Shown: piece by piece, positions 1 through 4,910 of the stretch | Layout of the letters: the number at the start of each line of letters is the position of its first letter | How positions within the stretch are numbered: the stretch's first letter is position 1 | Assembly: GCA_963660915.1 (NCBI GenBank) | Contig: CAVLAO010000093.1 | Coordinates: 1 to 6,100 of the forward strand | Direction: 5' to 3' | Length of the DNA: 6,100 nt | From: UMGS1766 sp963660915 | GTDB lineage: Bacteria > Bacillota > Clostridia > Oscillospirales > Oscillospiraceae | The notes under the pieces: generated by a model | Databases searched by the model: none | What the model was told of the DNA's origin: nothing | The model's input: only the letters and a program-made list of their open reading frames with translations | Position numbers and translations under genes: made by a program

Positions 1-83
1 TTCCGAACACAGAAGTTAAGCTCACTCGTGCCCAAGATAGTTCGCTGGAAACGGCGCGTGAAAATAGGTAGTCGCCGACTTAC
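1..83 (+). rRNA. rrf: 5S ribosomal RNA, 3' portion
   Basis: The window opens inside a 5S rRNA. The conserved segment TTCCGAACACAGAAGTTAAG at 1-20 is the hallmark of the helix III / loop C region of bacterial 5S rRNA. It is followed by the expected helix IV-V region (GGAAACGGCG near 47-56) and a 3' strand ending near GTCGCCGACTTAC. A full bacterial 5S is about 115-120 nt, so roughly the first 35 nt lie upstream of the window. The exact 3' end (about 81-84) is inferred from the closing helix and cannot be fixed without the 5' strand. Two terminators follow directly, so this is the last gene of an rRNA operon. Confidence 0.95.
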
Positions 84-86
84 ATG

Positions 87-120
87 AAAACCCTCGAGGA
101 TTCTTCCTCGGGGGTTTTGT
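87..120 (+). terminator. Intrinsic terminator of the rRNA operon (first of two)
   Basis: A 14-bp stem pairs 87-100 (AAAACCCTCGAGGA) with 105-118 (TCCTCGGGGGTTTT) around a TTCT loop, with a single G-T wobble. The right arm ends in a T run. It begins a few bases after the 5S 3' end, as expected for the end of an rRNA operon. Confidence 0.9.
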
Positions 121-136
121 GTTGCCGCTTTTGATT

Positions 137-170
137 GCCGCTCTGGGAGAAATCCCGGGGCGGTTTTTGT
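137..170 (+). terminator. Second intrinsic terminator behind the rRNA operon
   Basis: A 12-bp stem pairs 137-148 (GCCGCTCTGGGA) with 153-164 (TCCCGGGGCGGT) around a GAAA tetraloop, with wobble pairs, followed by TTTTTG. It is a back-up terminator 17 bases after the first, so the downstream gene at 300 is unlikely to be transcribed from the rRNA operon. Confidence 0.82.
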
Positions 171-183
171 GCATTATTCAGAC

Positions 184-212
184 TTGTATCGGAGAAAAAC
201 GTTTTATATACT
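184..212 (+). promoter_or_regulatory. Predicted sigma-70-type promoter of the 300-1373 gene
   Basis: A -35 box TTGTAT (184-189) and a -10 box TATACT (207-212) are separated by exactly 17 bases. The spacing is ideal and the -10 matches five of six consensus bases. Initiation near 219 would give a leader of about 80 nt. It lies after both rRNA terminators, which supports independent transcription. Confidence 0.6.
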
Positions 213-299
213 AAAAGAAAAAATCCGCGAAAATTTCAGTCTAGTTAATGAAGAAAGAAATGCTAGATTCTTCAATACCAAAAAAGGAGATAAGGATCA

Positions 300-1373
300 A
301 TGGAGCAGGAAGTAATGAAGAAAACGTTTGAAGAAATGCAAAGCGAAATCGGATTTTCTGTAATACCTTGTGAAGCAAAAGAAGAACTAAATGACAGAAG
401 CCGGTTTGAACGTTTGGAAATGTCCGATGCGCAAAAGAGACAAATCAGTGCGTTGATGCAGAATATTCCGATGGCAGTAGCATCACAGACGATGTCTAAT
501 CTGTATATGGTTCGTTTTCCGGAAGGATTACCTCATGTTCTGACGAAATTGAAACAGGGCGGTTTTGGATCAATGATTCAGGACAATGGTAGATTTGCAG
601 GGAGCGCATCGTTTTATAAAATGGCACCGCAGGCAGCACTTATGGGGGCGTTTACGGCAATGTCTGCTGCAAGTGGACAGTATTTCATGGCACAAATTAA
701 CAGTGAGCTGAAAATGATAAATCAGAAGATAGATGCGATCCTTGAGTTTTTGTATGGGGACAAAAGAGCGGAACTGATGTCTGAAATCAGCTTTGTAAAA
801 TATGCCTATTGCAATTTCAGTTCCATTATGGAACATGACGTACAGTGCGGCGCAACGATTGGGAGCCTTCAAGAAGCAAAAAAGGTTGCGATGAAAGACA
901 TCGAATTCTATTTACATGATTTGGATAATACAGTCGCAAAAAACGCTAAAAATTATAGTGACCTAAAAACAATCCAGCATGAGAGTACGCAAATCAAAGG
1001 GAGCCTAGATTTGTCGATACAGCTTTATATTATGAGCAGTCTTCTGGAAATGCAATATTCACAAAATGCGGATAAGGGATACCTTGACTATCTCGAAGAC
1101 GAAGTGACCACATACGTCAAGAAGTGTGATAATCGCATTCTTTCAGCCTTCAGCACTTTAAGGGGACTGCTGGAGAGCTATAAAGCAAAACCAATGGAGA
1201 AAATTGAAAAGGGAGAAGAGGTAAAAATATCTTCTGAAATTATTGATGCCTTAAATACCGGGGAAGACTCCGAGCTTCAGAAAGCAGTTAAAAAAGTGAT
1301 CCGCGCAGCAGGCGGTGAAAAACAATATTATGTAAAGGCAAATGGAGAAGTGTATCTTTTGAAAGCTGTTTAA
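300..1373 (+). CDS. Hypothetical protein with a hydrophobic segment and coiled coil
   Basis: I do not recognise a named family for this 357-residue protein. Translation starts at ATG 300, ten bases after AAGGAG (284-289). An in-frame ATG at 315 lacks its own ribosome binding site. There is no N-terminal signal peptide. The N-terminal 60 residues are charged. Residues 83-108 are rich in Gly and Ser, and residues 109-133 (APQAALMGAFTAMSAASG...) form a small-residue-rich hydrophobic stretch that might enter a membrane. Residues 132-159 have the heptad pattern of a coiled coil (QINSELKMINQKIDAILEFL). The rest looks mostly helical, ending in a short module (KQYYVKANGEVYLLKAV) that may be a beta strand pair. 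A hydrophobic hairpin between long helices is seen in alpha-helical pore-forming proteins, but that comparison is only by shape. The gene is visibly more AT-rich than degV and murC, stands alone between an rRNA operon and a convergent gene, and may have been acquired by transfer. That it is coding is certain; its function is unknown. Confidence 0.88.
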   Translation: MEQEVMKKTFEEMQSEIGFSVIPCEAKEELNDRSRFERLEMSDAQKRQISALMQNIPMAVASQTMSNLYMVRFPEGLPHVLTKLKQGGFGSMIQDNGRFAGSASFYKMAPQAALMGAFTAMSAASGQYFMAQINSELKMINQKIDAILEFLYGDKRAELMSEISFVKYAYCNFSSIMEHDVQCGATIGSLQEAKKVAMKDIEFYLHDLDNTVAKNAKNYSDLKTIQHESTQIKGSLDLSIQLYIMSSLLEMQYSQNADKGYLDYLEDEVTTYVKKCDNRILSAFSTLRGLLESYKAKPMEKIEKGEEVKISSEIIDALNTGEDSELQKAVKKVIRAAGGEKQYYVKANGEVYLLKAV

Positions 1374-1381
1374 AATGAAAA

Positions 1382-1430
1382 GCGGCCCCGCTGCGTTGGA
1401 AACCCAACGTAGTGAGGCCGCGTTATTTTT
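1382..1430. terminator. Bidirectional intrinsic terminator between convergent genes
   Basis: A long interrupted stem joins GCGGCC (1382-1387) with GGCCGC (1416-1421), continues through CT/AG, and closes with CGTTGG / CCAACG around an AAAC loop. On the + strand it is followed by GTTATTTTT. On the - strand it is followed by the complement of AAATGAAAA, also T-rich. It starts 8 bases after the stop codon of the 300-1373 gene and lies just past the degV stop codon, so it serves both genes. Confidence 0.88.
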
Positions 1431-1438
1431 ATAGGTGA

Positions 1439-2284
1439 TTACACCTTTTTCGCAAACACAATGCCGATCGTTCCCGGGCCGGAGTAGCCGCCGATGGTGG
1501 TGCCGATATCGGTTTCGATGATGTGCTCGAACTTGCCGTACTTGCGCAGGCCGGCTTTGATGGCGTCCATGCAGCCGGATTTCGGCTCGCAGGAGGAGAT
1601 AAAGACCATCGTGTTGTCGATGTCGTCCCGGCCGTCCAGCTGGTCGGTGATGTACTTGCCAACGCAGATGGGGAGGCTGCCGCGGTACTTTTTGACGACT
1701 TTCAGCTCGCCGTCAATGACCGCAAGGCTGGGCTTGATGCCGAGGATGTTGGCACCGAAGGCCAGCACGCCGGAGCAGCGGCCGCTCTTGGCCATGAAGT
1801 CCAGCTGATTGAGCACAAAGCTCAGCTCGACCCGCTTGGCAAGGCTCTGGAGCCGCATACAGATGTTCTTCGGAGGCAGGCCGTCTGCCGCCCACTTTGC
1901 GGCGCGCAGGACAAGATAGCCCTGCCCGGTGCAGATGTTCTCGCTGTCGACGACGGAGACGTTTTCAAACTCCTGCGCGGCAAGGCGGGCGTTCTGGAAG
2001 CAGGACGAGAATTTGGAGCCGACTGTAATGTGGATGACGGCGTCGTACTCGCTTGCGAAGGGGGCAAAGAAGTCGGTGTATTCCACGAGGTTGGCGGCGG
2101 CAGATTTCGGGGTCTGCCCACCGTTCCGGACGTGGTTGAATACGTCGGCGGGGTGGATGGTCACGCCGTCGAGATAGCTTTCGCCGCCCATCAGGATGTG
2201 CATGGGCATCAGCGAAATGTTCCATTGCCGGAGCAGCTCTTCGGACAGGTCGCAAGTGCTGTCGGCGGTGATCTTGATCTTCAC
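1439..2284 (-). CDS. DegV family fatty-acid-binding protein
   Basis: This 281-residue protein has the usual length and both halves of the DegV family. These cytosolic proteins bind one fatty acid between two alpha/beta domains; in Firmicutes some act as FakB partners of the fatty acid kinase FakA. Visible signatures are ITADSTCDLS (residues 5-14), the ligand-binding Thr in TPKSAAA (58-64, in place of the common TSQP), GSKFSSCFQNARLAA (89-103), VVDSENICTGQGYLVLRAA (111-129), LDFMAKSGRCSG (161-172), LGIKPSLAVIDGEL (181-194) and the C-terminal GPGTIGIVF (269-277). The start is GTG (2284-2282), preceded at good spacing by AGAGGAG. The gene stands alone, convergent with 300-1373 and divergent from murC, so context does not show which kinase or lipid pathway it serves. 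It may be a FakB; the family does not allow ligand prediction from sequence alone. Confidence 0.96.
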   Translation of the reverse strand: MKIKITADSTCDLSEELLRQWNISLMPMHILMGGESYLDGVTIHPADVFNHVRNGGQTPKSAAANLVEYTDFFAPFASEYDAVIHITVGSKFSSCFQNARLAAQEFENVSVVDSENICTGQGYLVLRAAKWAADGLPPKNICMRLQSLAKRVELSFVLNQLDFMAKSGRCSGVLAFGANILGIKPSLAVIDGELKVVKKYRGSLPICVGKYITDQLDGRDDIDNTMVFISSCEPKSGCMDAIKAGLRKYGKFEHIIETDIGTTIGGYSGPGTIGIVFAKKV

Positions 2285-2346
2285 TGGGTTCTCCTCTTTT
2301 CGCGCCGCAGACGATGGCGGCAGAATGGACTAAAATCTTCTAGTCT

Positions 2347-2355
2347 ACTATATCA
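2347..2355 (-). promoter_or_regulatory. Candidate extended -10 promoter for degV
   Basis: Read on the - strand, TGATATAGT combines a TATAGT -10 box (2352-2347) with a TG one base upstream, the extended -10 arrangement. No good -35 box stands 16-18 bases further upstream. The leader to the GTG start would be about 55 nt. This is the best candidate found for the gene, but no more than that. Confidence 0.42.
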
Positions 2356-2452
2356 CAAAAGCTTCAAAGATGTTAGCTATATTTCTGGAATCAAATGTAA
2401 ATCTTTTATGAAGTGTCGATTTGGCTGGATTTTCTCCGTGAGTTCTGTACAG

Positions 2453-2482
2453 TTGTCACAAAAGTGCAGCGGAATTTATAGT
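2453..2482 (+). promoter_or_regulatory. Candidate distal promoter of murC
   Basis: TTGTCA (2453-2458) and TATAGT (2477-2482) are separated by 18 bases, each matching five of six consensus positions. Transcription would begin about 125 bases before murC. A small inverted repeat (TTCCGA 2486-2491, TCGGAA 2500-2505) lies just downstream and would be in the leader. Confidence 0.4.
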
Positions 2483-2508
2483 TCTTTCCGAAAATTCGCT
2501 CGGAAGTG

Positions 2509-2537
2509 TTTATTTTGTCGCCCAAAAATTATATAAT
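2509..2537 (+). promoter_or_regulatory. Candidate proximal promoter of murC
   Basis: A perfect TATAAT (2532-2537) in an AT-rich stretch has only a weak -35 (TTTATT, 2509-2514) at 17 bases. The leader would be about 70 nt. It may act alone or together with the distal promoter. The whole 2285-2612 gap holds these signals and no convincing gene. Confidence 0.45.
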
Positions 2538-2598
2538 AATAGGTGTCACCCTGAATACTAGCATGGATACGGCCAAGAGAGCGGCTGTTTTACTTATT

Positions 2599-2603
2599 GG
2601 AGG
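2599..2603 (+). promoter_or_regulatory. Ribosome binding site that sets the murC start
   Basis: GGAGG at 2599-2603 stands nine bases before ATG 2613. A TTG codon in frame at 2604 directly abuts the site and is too close to be used. A second ATG at 2619 is fifteen bases away. ATG 2613 is therefore the preferred start. Confidence 0.8.
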
Positions 2604-2612
2604 TTGCCTTAT

Positions 2613-3989
2613 ATGTTCATGTACACCGATTACACCAAGCATTTGCTGGACAATGTGAAGAAGATCCACTTCATCGGCTGCGGCGGCAGCGGAATGTATC
2701 CCCTGATCCAGATCCTCTCGGCAAAGGGCTATGAGATCTCGGGCAGCGATGTGCTGGACGGCAGCATCATCCGCTACGAGCGCGAAATGGGCGTCAAAGT
2801 GAGCCTCGGCCACAGCGCAGACAACGTGATCGGCGCAGACATGGTGGTTTACTCGGCCGCCATCGCCAAGGACAACGTGGAGCTGAGTGCCGCCGCCTCT
2901 TATGGCATCCCCACGGTGGAGCGCAGCGTCCTGCTGGGCTATGTGAGCCGCCTGTACAAGGAGAGCATCTGCGTCTCCGGCACCCACGGCAAGACCACCA
3001 CCACCTCGATGATCACCACCGCGCTGGAACTGGCCGGCAAGGACCCCTCTGCCGTCATCGGCGGCAAGCTGCCCCTCATCAACGGCTACGGCAAGGCCGG
3101 CAAGGGCGATGATATCGTTATCGAGGCCTGCGAGTTCGCCGAGACCTTCCTGAAGCTGACGCCGTATCTGTCGGTGGTGCTGAACATCGACAACGACCAT
3201 CTGGACTACTACGGCAGCATGGGTGAGCTGAAGTTCGCCTTCAAGCGGTTTGCCCTGATGACCCAGTTCATGATCTTTGCCAACGCCGACGACAAGAATA
3301 CCATGGACGTCATGTACACGCTGGACCGCCGCGTGCGTACCTTCGGCATTGACAACGACGGCGATTATCAGGCCATCAACGTGCAGGAGTACAAGCCCGG
3401 CTTCTTTGAGTTCGACCTGAAGGAGTGGAGCAAGGTCACCGGCCACATCCGTCTGGCTGTGCCGGGCCGCCACAACATCTACAATGCGCTGGCCATGTGC
3501 GCGGTCTGCCGCTTCATCGGCCTGACTGTGGAACAGTGCGCCGACGCTGCCGCAAACTTCAAGGGCGCAGGCCGCCGTTTTGAGGTCTACGGCGAGTGCA
3601 ATGGGGCTGTGGTCGTGGACGACTACGCACACCACCCCACCGAGCTGCGCGCGACCCTGAACACTGCCAAGGAGCTGGGCTACAAGCGGGTCATCGCGGT
3701 GCATCAGCCGTTTACATACAGCCGCACCAAGATGCTGTTCAACGACTTCGTGGATGTGCTCAAGATCCCCGATATCACAGTCATCACCCCGATCATGGGC
3801 AGCCGTGAGCCGAACGATCCCACCATCACCAGCGCGAAGCTGGCCGCTGCGATCCCCGGCTCGGTGCTGGTGAACAGCCTCGAGGAGGCCGCCGACTGGG
3901 TGAAGCAGAACGCCCGCGAAGGCGATCTGGTCATTACGCTGGGCTGCGGCGATATCTATAAGGCCGGCAAGATGATGGTCGCACAGTAA
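2613..3989 (+). CDS. murC: UDP-N-acetylmuramate--L-alanine ligase
   Basis: MurC is the cytoplasmic ATP-dependent ligase that adds L-alanine to UDP-N-acetylmuramic acid, the first step of peptide stem assembly. From ATG 2613 the protein is 458 residues, normal for the family. Domain 1 has the Rossmann motif HFIGCGGSGM (19-28) and VVYSAAI (78-84). Domain 2 has the ATP-binding P-loop GTHGKTTTTS (123-132), EACEFAETFL (171-180), which replaces the textbook EADESD segment, and NIDNDHLDYY (191-200). Domain 3 begins around GRHNIYNALA (285-294) and carries GRRFE (320-324), DDYAHHPTE (336-344), QPFTYSRT (365-372, where many homologues have QPH), and a final GDLVITLGCGDIYKAG (437-452). The GTHGKTTTTS and DDYAHHP pair separates MurC from MurD, MurE and MurF, although Mpl is a relative. 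It appears monocistronic, with its own terminator, rather than in a dcw cluster. Confidence 0.96.
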   Translation: MFMYTDYTKHLLDNVKKIHFIGCGGSGMYPLIQILSAKGYEISGSDVLDGSIIRYEREMGVKVSLGHSADNVIGADMVVYSAAIAKDNVELSAAASYGIPTVERSVLLGYVSRLYKESICVSGTHGKTTTTSMITTALELAGKDPSAVIGGKLPLINGYGKAGKGDDIVIEACEFAETFLKLTPYLSVVLNIDNDHLDYYGSMGELKFAFKRFALMTQFMIFANADDKNTMDVMYTLDRRVRTFGIDNDGDYQAINVQEYKPGFFEFDLKEWSKVTGHIRLAVPGRHNIYNALAMCAVCRFIGLTVEQCADAAANFKGAGRRFEVYGECNGAVVVDDYAHHPTELRATLNTAKELGYKRVIAVHQPFTYSRTKMLFNDFVDVLKIPDITVITPIMGSREPNDPTITSAKLAAAIPGSVLVNSLEEAADWVKQNAREGDLVITLGCGDIYKAGKMMVAQ

Positions 3990-3998
3990 AAGCAAAAC

Positions 3999-4046
3999 AA
4001 AAGGCGATACGATGCAGCTTTTGGAAGCCATCGTACCGCCTTTTTT
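3999..4046 (+). terminator. Intrinsic terminator of murC
   Basis: AAGGCGATACGATG pairs with CATCGTACCGCCTT with one mismatch, and an inner GCTT/AAGC pair closes the loop. It is followed by a run of six T. It begins about ten bases after the murC stop codon, and its T run ends only a few bases before the -35 box of the next module. Confidence 0.9.
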
Positions 4047-4048
4047 GA

Positions 4049-4077
4049 TTGCGCTTTTAGGGAAAGTATGTTACACT
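4049..4077 (+). promoter_or_regulatory. Promoter of toxin-like gene 1
   Basis: TTGCGC (4049-4054) and TACACT (4072-4077) are separated by 17 bases. The same arrangement recurs 461 bases downstream (4510-4538), and the two share the spacer segment GAAAGTATG and the ACTAAA just after. Conservation between otherwise diverged copies supports a real promoter. Confidence 0.68.
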
Positions 4078-4084
4078 AAAGATG

Positions 4085-4098
4085 CCGTCGAAAGACGG
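4085..4098 (+). promoter_or_regulatory. 5'-end stem-loop of toxin mRNA 1
   Basis: CCGTC-GAAA-GACGG forms a five-pair hairpin with a GNRA tetraloop about seven bases after the -10 box, so it would sit at the very 5' end of the transcript. Module 2 has the equivalent CCGCC-GAAA-GGCGG with compensatory changes (T-A pair to C-G pair), which indicates conserved structure. Such 5' hairpins usually stabilise an mRNA. Confidence 0.65.
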
Positions 4099-4201
4099 TA
4101 GGTGCTGCCTGCATTGATAGGTGGTCATGCTCCCGTACCCGCGTGCTGAACCATTCCGTGGAATGAAACCGGCCCCGGGGAAGGACTTTTTTGTAAAAAC
4201 A

Positions 4202-4233
4202 ATCTCCCCGGAGCCGGTCGGCAAAGGGGGGAT
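4202..4233 (+). promoter_or_regulatory. Ribosome binding site of toxin 1 in a masking hairpin
   Basis: The ribosome binding site is the G run at 4226-4231, seven bases before the start codon. AUCUCCCC (4202-4209) can pair over eight positions, one of them a G-U wobble, with GGGGGGAU (4226-4233), burying the site. Translation would need refolding. The equivalent stem in module 2 is CUCCC (4674-4678) with GGGAG (4694-4698). Confidence 0.55.
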
Positions 4234-4238
4234 GCCCA

Positions 4239-4358
4239 ATGACGATACTGGAAGTGATCGGTCTGCTGACGTTTGTCGGCGTCACGATCTATCAGACCAT
4301 CGACATTACGTTGAAGGTTTTGCAGTACATCGACAGCAAGCAAAACAAAAAAGATTGA
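4239..4358 (+). CDS. Small membrane peptide, putative type I toxin (copy 1)
   Basis: This 39-codon gene encodes MTILEVIGLLTFVGVTIYQT..., one predicted membrane-spanning helix (about residues 4-29), and a polar, basic C-terminus ending SKQNKKD. Size and shape fit the small hydrophobic toxins of Firmicutes type I toxin-antitoxin systems (Fst, TxpA, BsrG and holin-like peptides), which act at the cytoplasmic membrane. I cannot assign it to one of those families by sequence. The G-rich ribosome binding site is well spaced and maskable. The gene has a 155-nt leader, its stop codon lies in a bidirectional terminator stem, and a convergent antisense promoter stands 92 bases past the stop. A second copy follows with the same plan and a similar C-terminus. 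Toxicity is inferred from architecture, not shown. Confidence 0.78.
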   Translation: MTILEVIGLLTFVGVTIYQTIDITLKVLQYIDSKQNKKD

Positions 4359-4443
4359 TCACCGCAGTTGTCCAGACCCGTGTGAGCAATCTTTTTGTTG
4401 ACTAGAGGTATGGGAGCTGACCCTTGCAGGCAGCACCTTTTCT
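4345..4443 (-). ncRNA. Putative antisense RNA (antitoxin) of module 1
   Basis: A consensus promoter on the - strand predicts a start near 4443, and the bidirectional terminator at 4348-4396 predicts an end near 4345, giving an RNA of about 100 nt. It has no convincing ORF. It would be perfectly complementary to the last 14 or so bases of the toxin reading frame and to the whole 3' untranslated region of toxin mRNA 1, the arrangement seen for RatA/txpA and SR4/bsrG in Bacillus. Its 5' segment (AGGTGCTGCCTGCA, from 4438 to 4425) is identical in sense to the 5' segment of the toxin leader at 4100-4113. Ends are predictions. Confidence 0.68.
4348..4396. terminator. Bidirectional terminator overlapping the toxin 1 stop codon
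   Basis: AAAAAGATTG (4348-4357) pairs with CAATCTTTTT (4387-4396). Past one mismatch the stem continues with TCAC (4359-4362) and GTGA (4382-4385). Both strands end in a T run, so it can stop the toxin mRNA and the antisense RNA alike. The left arm includes the last codons and most of the stop codon. Confidence 0.8.
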
Positions 4444-4449
4444 ACGCTC

Positions 4450-4478
4450 ATTATATCCGCTCTCCTGATTTTTGTCAA
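4450..4478 (-). promoter_or_regulatory. Consensus promoter of antisense RNA 1
   Basis: Read on the - strand, TTGACA (4478-4473) and TATAAT (4455-4450) are both perfect and 17 bases apart. The spacer ends in AGAGCGGA; the second antisense promoter has the same boxes and spacing and ends in GGAGCGGA. It looks stronger than the opposing toxin promoter, as expected for an antitoxin that must be in excess. Confidence 0.87.
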
Positions 4479-4509
4479 GGGAGCGATTTCGTTTGCTTTG
4501 TCAAAAATC

Positions 4510-4538
4510 TTGTGCTTTCGACGAAAGTATGATAAACT
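4510..4538 (+). promoter_or_regulatory. Promoter of toxin-like gene 2
   Basis: TTGTGC (4510-4515) and TAAACT (4533-4538) are 17 bases apart, exactly 461 bases after the promoter of module 1 and aligned with it base for base in the boxes and spacer length. The -10 is preceded by GAAAGTATGA, similar to GAAAGTATGT in copy 1. Confidence 0.65.
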
Positions 4539-4545
4539 AAAAATA

Positions 4546-4559
4546 CCGCCGAAAGGCGG
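4546..4559 (+). promoter_or_regulatory. 5'-end stem-loop of toxin mRNA 2
   Basis: CCGCC-GAAA-GGCGG forms a five-pair hairpin with a GAAA loop about seven bases after the -10 box. It is directly followed by AAGGTGCTGACC, the motif shared by both leaders and both antisense RNAs. Confidence 0.65.
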
Positions 4560-4707
4560 CAAGGTGCTGACCCAAACGCAGGCGGCTAACGTCCTCGTTG
4601 CTTCCTATTTTGCTTTACACAGAGCGAAGCAGGCTGTGACGGGTAGACGGATCTTTTTTGTAAAAGTTTTCAACTCCCCGAGCTTGCAGCGAAGGGAGGG
4701 ATCGCGC

Positions 4708-4821
4708 ATGGAGATTTCTGTGTTCATCGCAGCATCGGCACTGGTTGTCGATGTGGTCCGTGCAGTGTTCGACATTGCATGGGCAATCTATCTCGAGCGC
4801 AAACATAGCAAAAAGGATTAA
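4708..4821 (+). CDS. Small membrane peptide, putative type I toxin (copy 2)
   Basis: This 37-codon gene encodes MEISVFIAASALVVDVVRAVF..., one hydrophobic helix (about residues 4-30) interrupted by Asp and Arg, and a basic tail ending KHSKKD, close to NKKD in copy 1. The chosen ATG is preceded by GGGAGGG (4694-4700) at seven bases. A longer upstream reading of this frame to 4498 would run through the promoter and leader and is not credible. The site can be masked by CUCCC at 4674-4678. The leader also shares TTTTTTGTAAAA (4654-4665) with copy 1 at nearly the same distance from the start (54 versus 52 bases). The stop codon is inside the bidirectional terminator. It is the second member of a tandem pair; the peptides have diverged far more than the layout. 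Confidence 0.76.
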   Translation: MEISVFIAASALVVDVVRAVFDIAWAIYLERKHSKKD

Positions 4822-4904
4822 CCGCCCAACGTTCCCCAACGCACGGTTAATCCTTTTGACCGAAGCAACGAGGAGCTAGCCGTTTGCCGGTCAGCACCTT
4901 TCGT
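4807..4904 (-). ncRNA. Putative antisense RNA (antitoxin) of module 2
   Basis: The promoter at 4911-4939 predicts a start near 4904, and the terminator at 4811-4857 predicts an end near 4807, giving about 98 nt. It would be complementary to the last 15 or so bases of the toxin 2 frame and its 3' untranslated region. Its 5' part holds AAGGTGCTGACC (4900-4889) and TCCTCGTTGCTTC (4874-4862). Both also occur in the same sense in the toxin 2 leader at 4561-4572 and 4592-4604. No convincing ORF is present. Ends are predicted from promoter and terminator only. Confidence 0.68.
4811..4857. terminator. Bidirectional terminator overlapping the toxin 2 stop codon
   Basis: AAAAGGATTAACCG (4811-4824) pairs perfectly over 14 bp with CGGTTAATCCTTTT (4844-4857). 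The loop contains a second small CGTT/AACG pairing. The stop codon TAA lies inside the left arm. T runs at both ends allow termination in both directions. Confidence 0.87.
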
Positions 4905-4910
4905 ATTTTC

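Noticed and set aside
1523..2536. 337-codon open frame on the + strand across degV
   Set aside because: Shadow of the DegV gene in GC-rich sequence; no credible ribosome binding site or motif, and the other strand encodes complete DegV signatures.
2563..2658. 31-codon frame MDTAKRAAVLLIGGCLICSC... just before and overlapping the murC start
   Set aside because: It resembles a short lipoprotein leader, but no ribosome binding site precedes it and most of it overlaps the murC ribosome binding site and first codons in another frame. A leader peptide cannot be excluded but is not supported.
2529..4031. 500-codon open frame on the - strand across murC
   Set aside because: It is the antisense shadow of murC; its translation is rich in Ala, His, Val and Asp with no family character, while the + strand has all MurC motifs.
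4498..4821. 107-codon reading of the toxin 2 frame from an upstream ATG
   Set aside because: The extra 70 codons would span the promoter, the 5' hairpin and the leader; the start at 4708 has the good ribosome binding site and matches copy 1.
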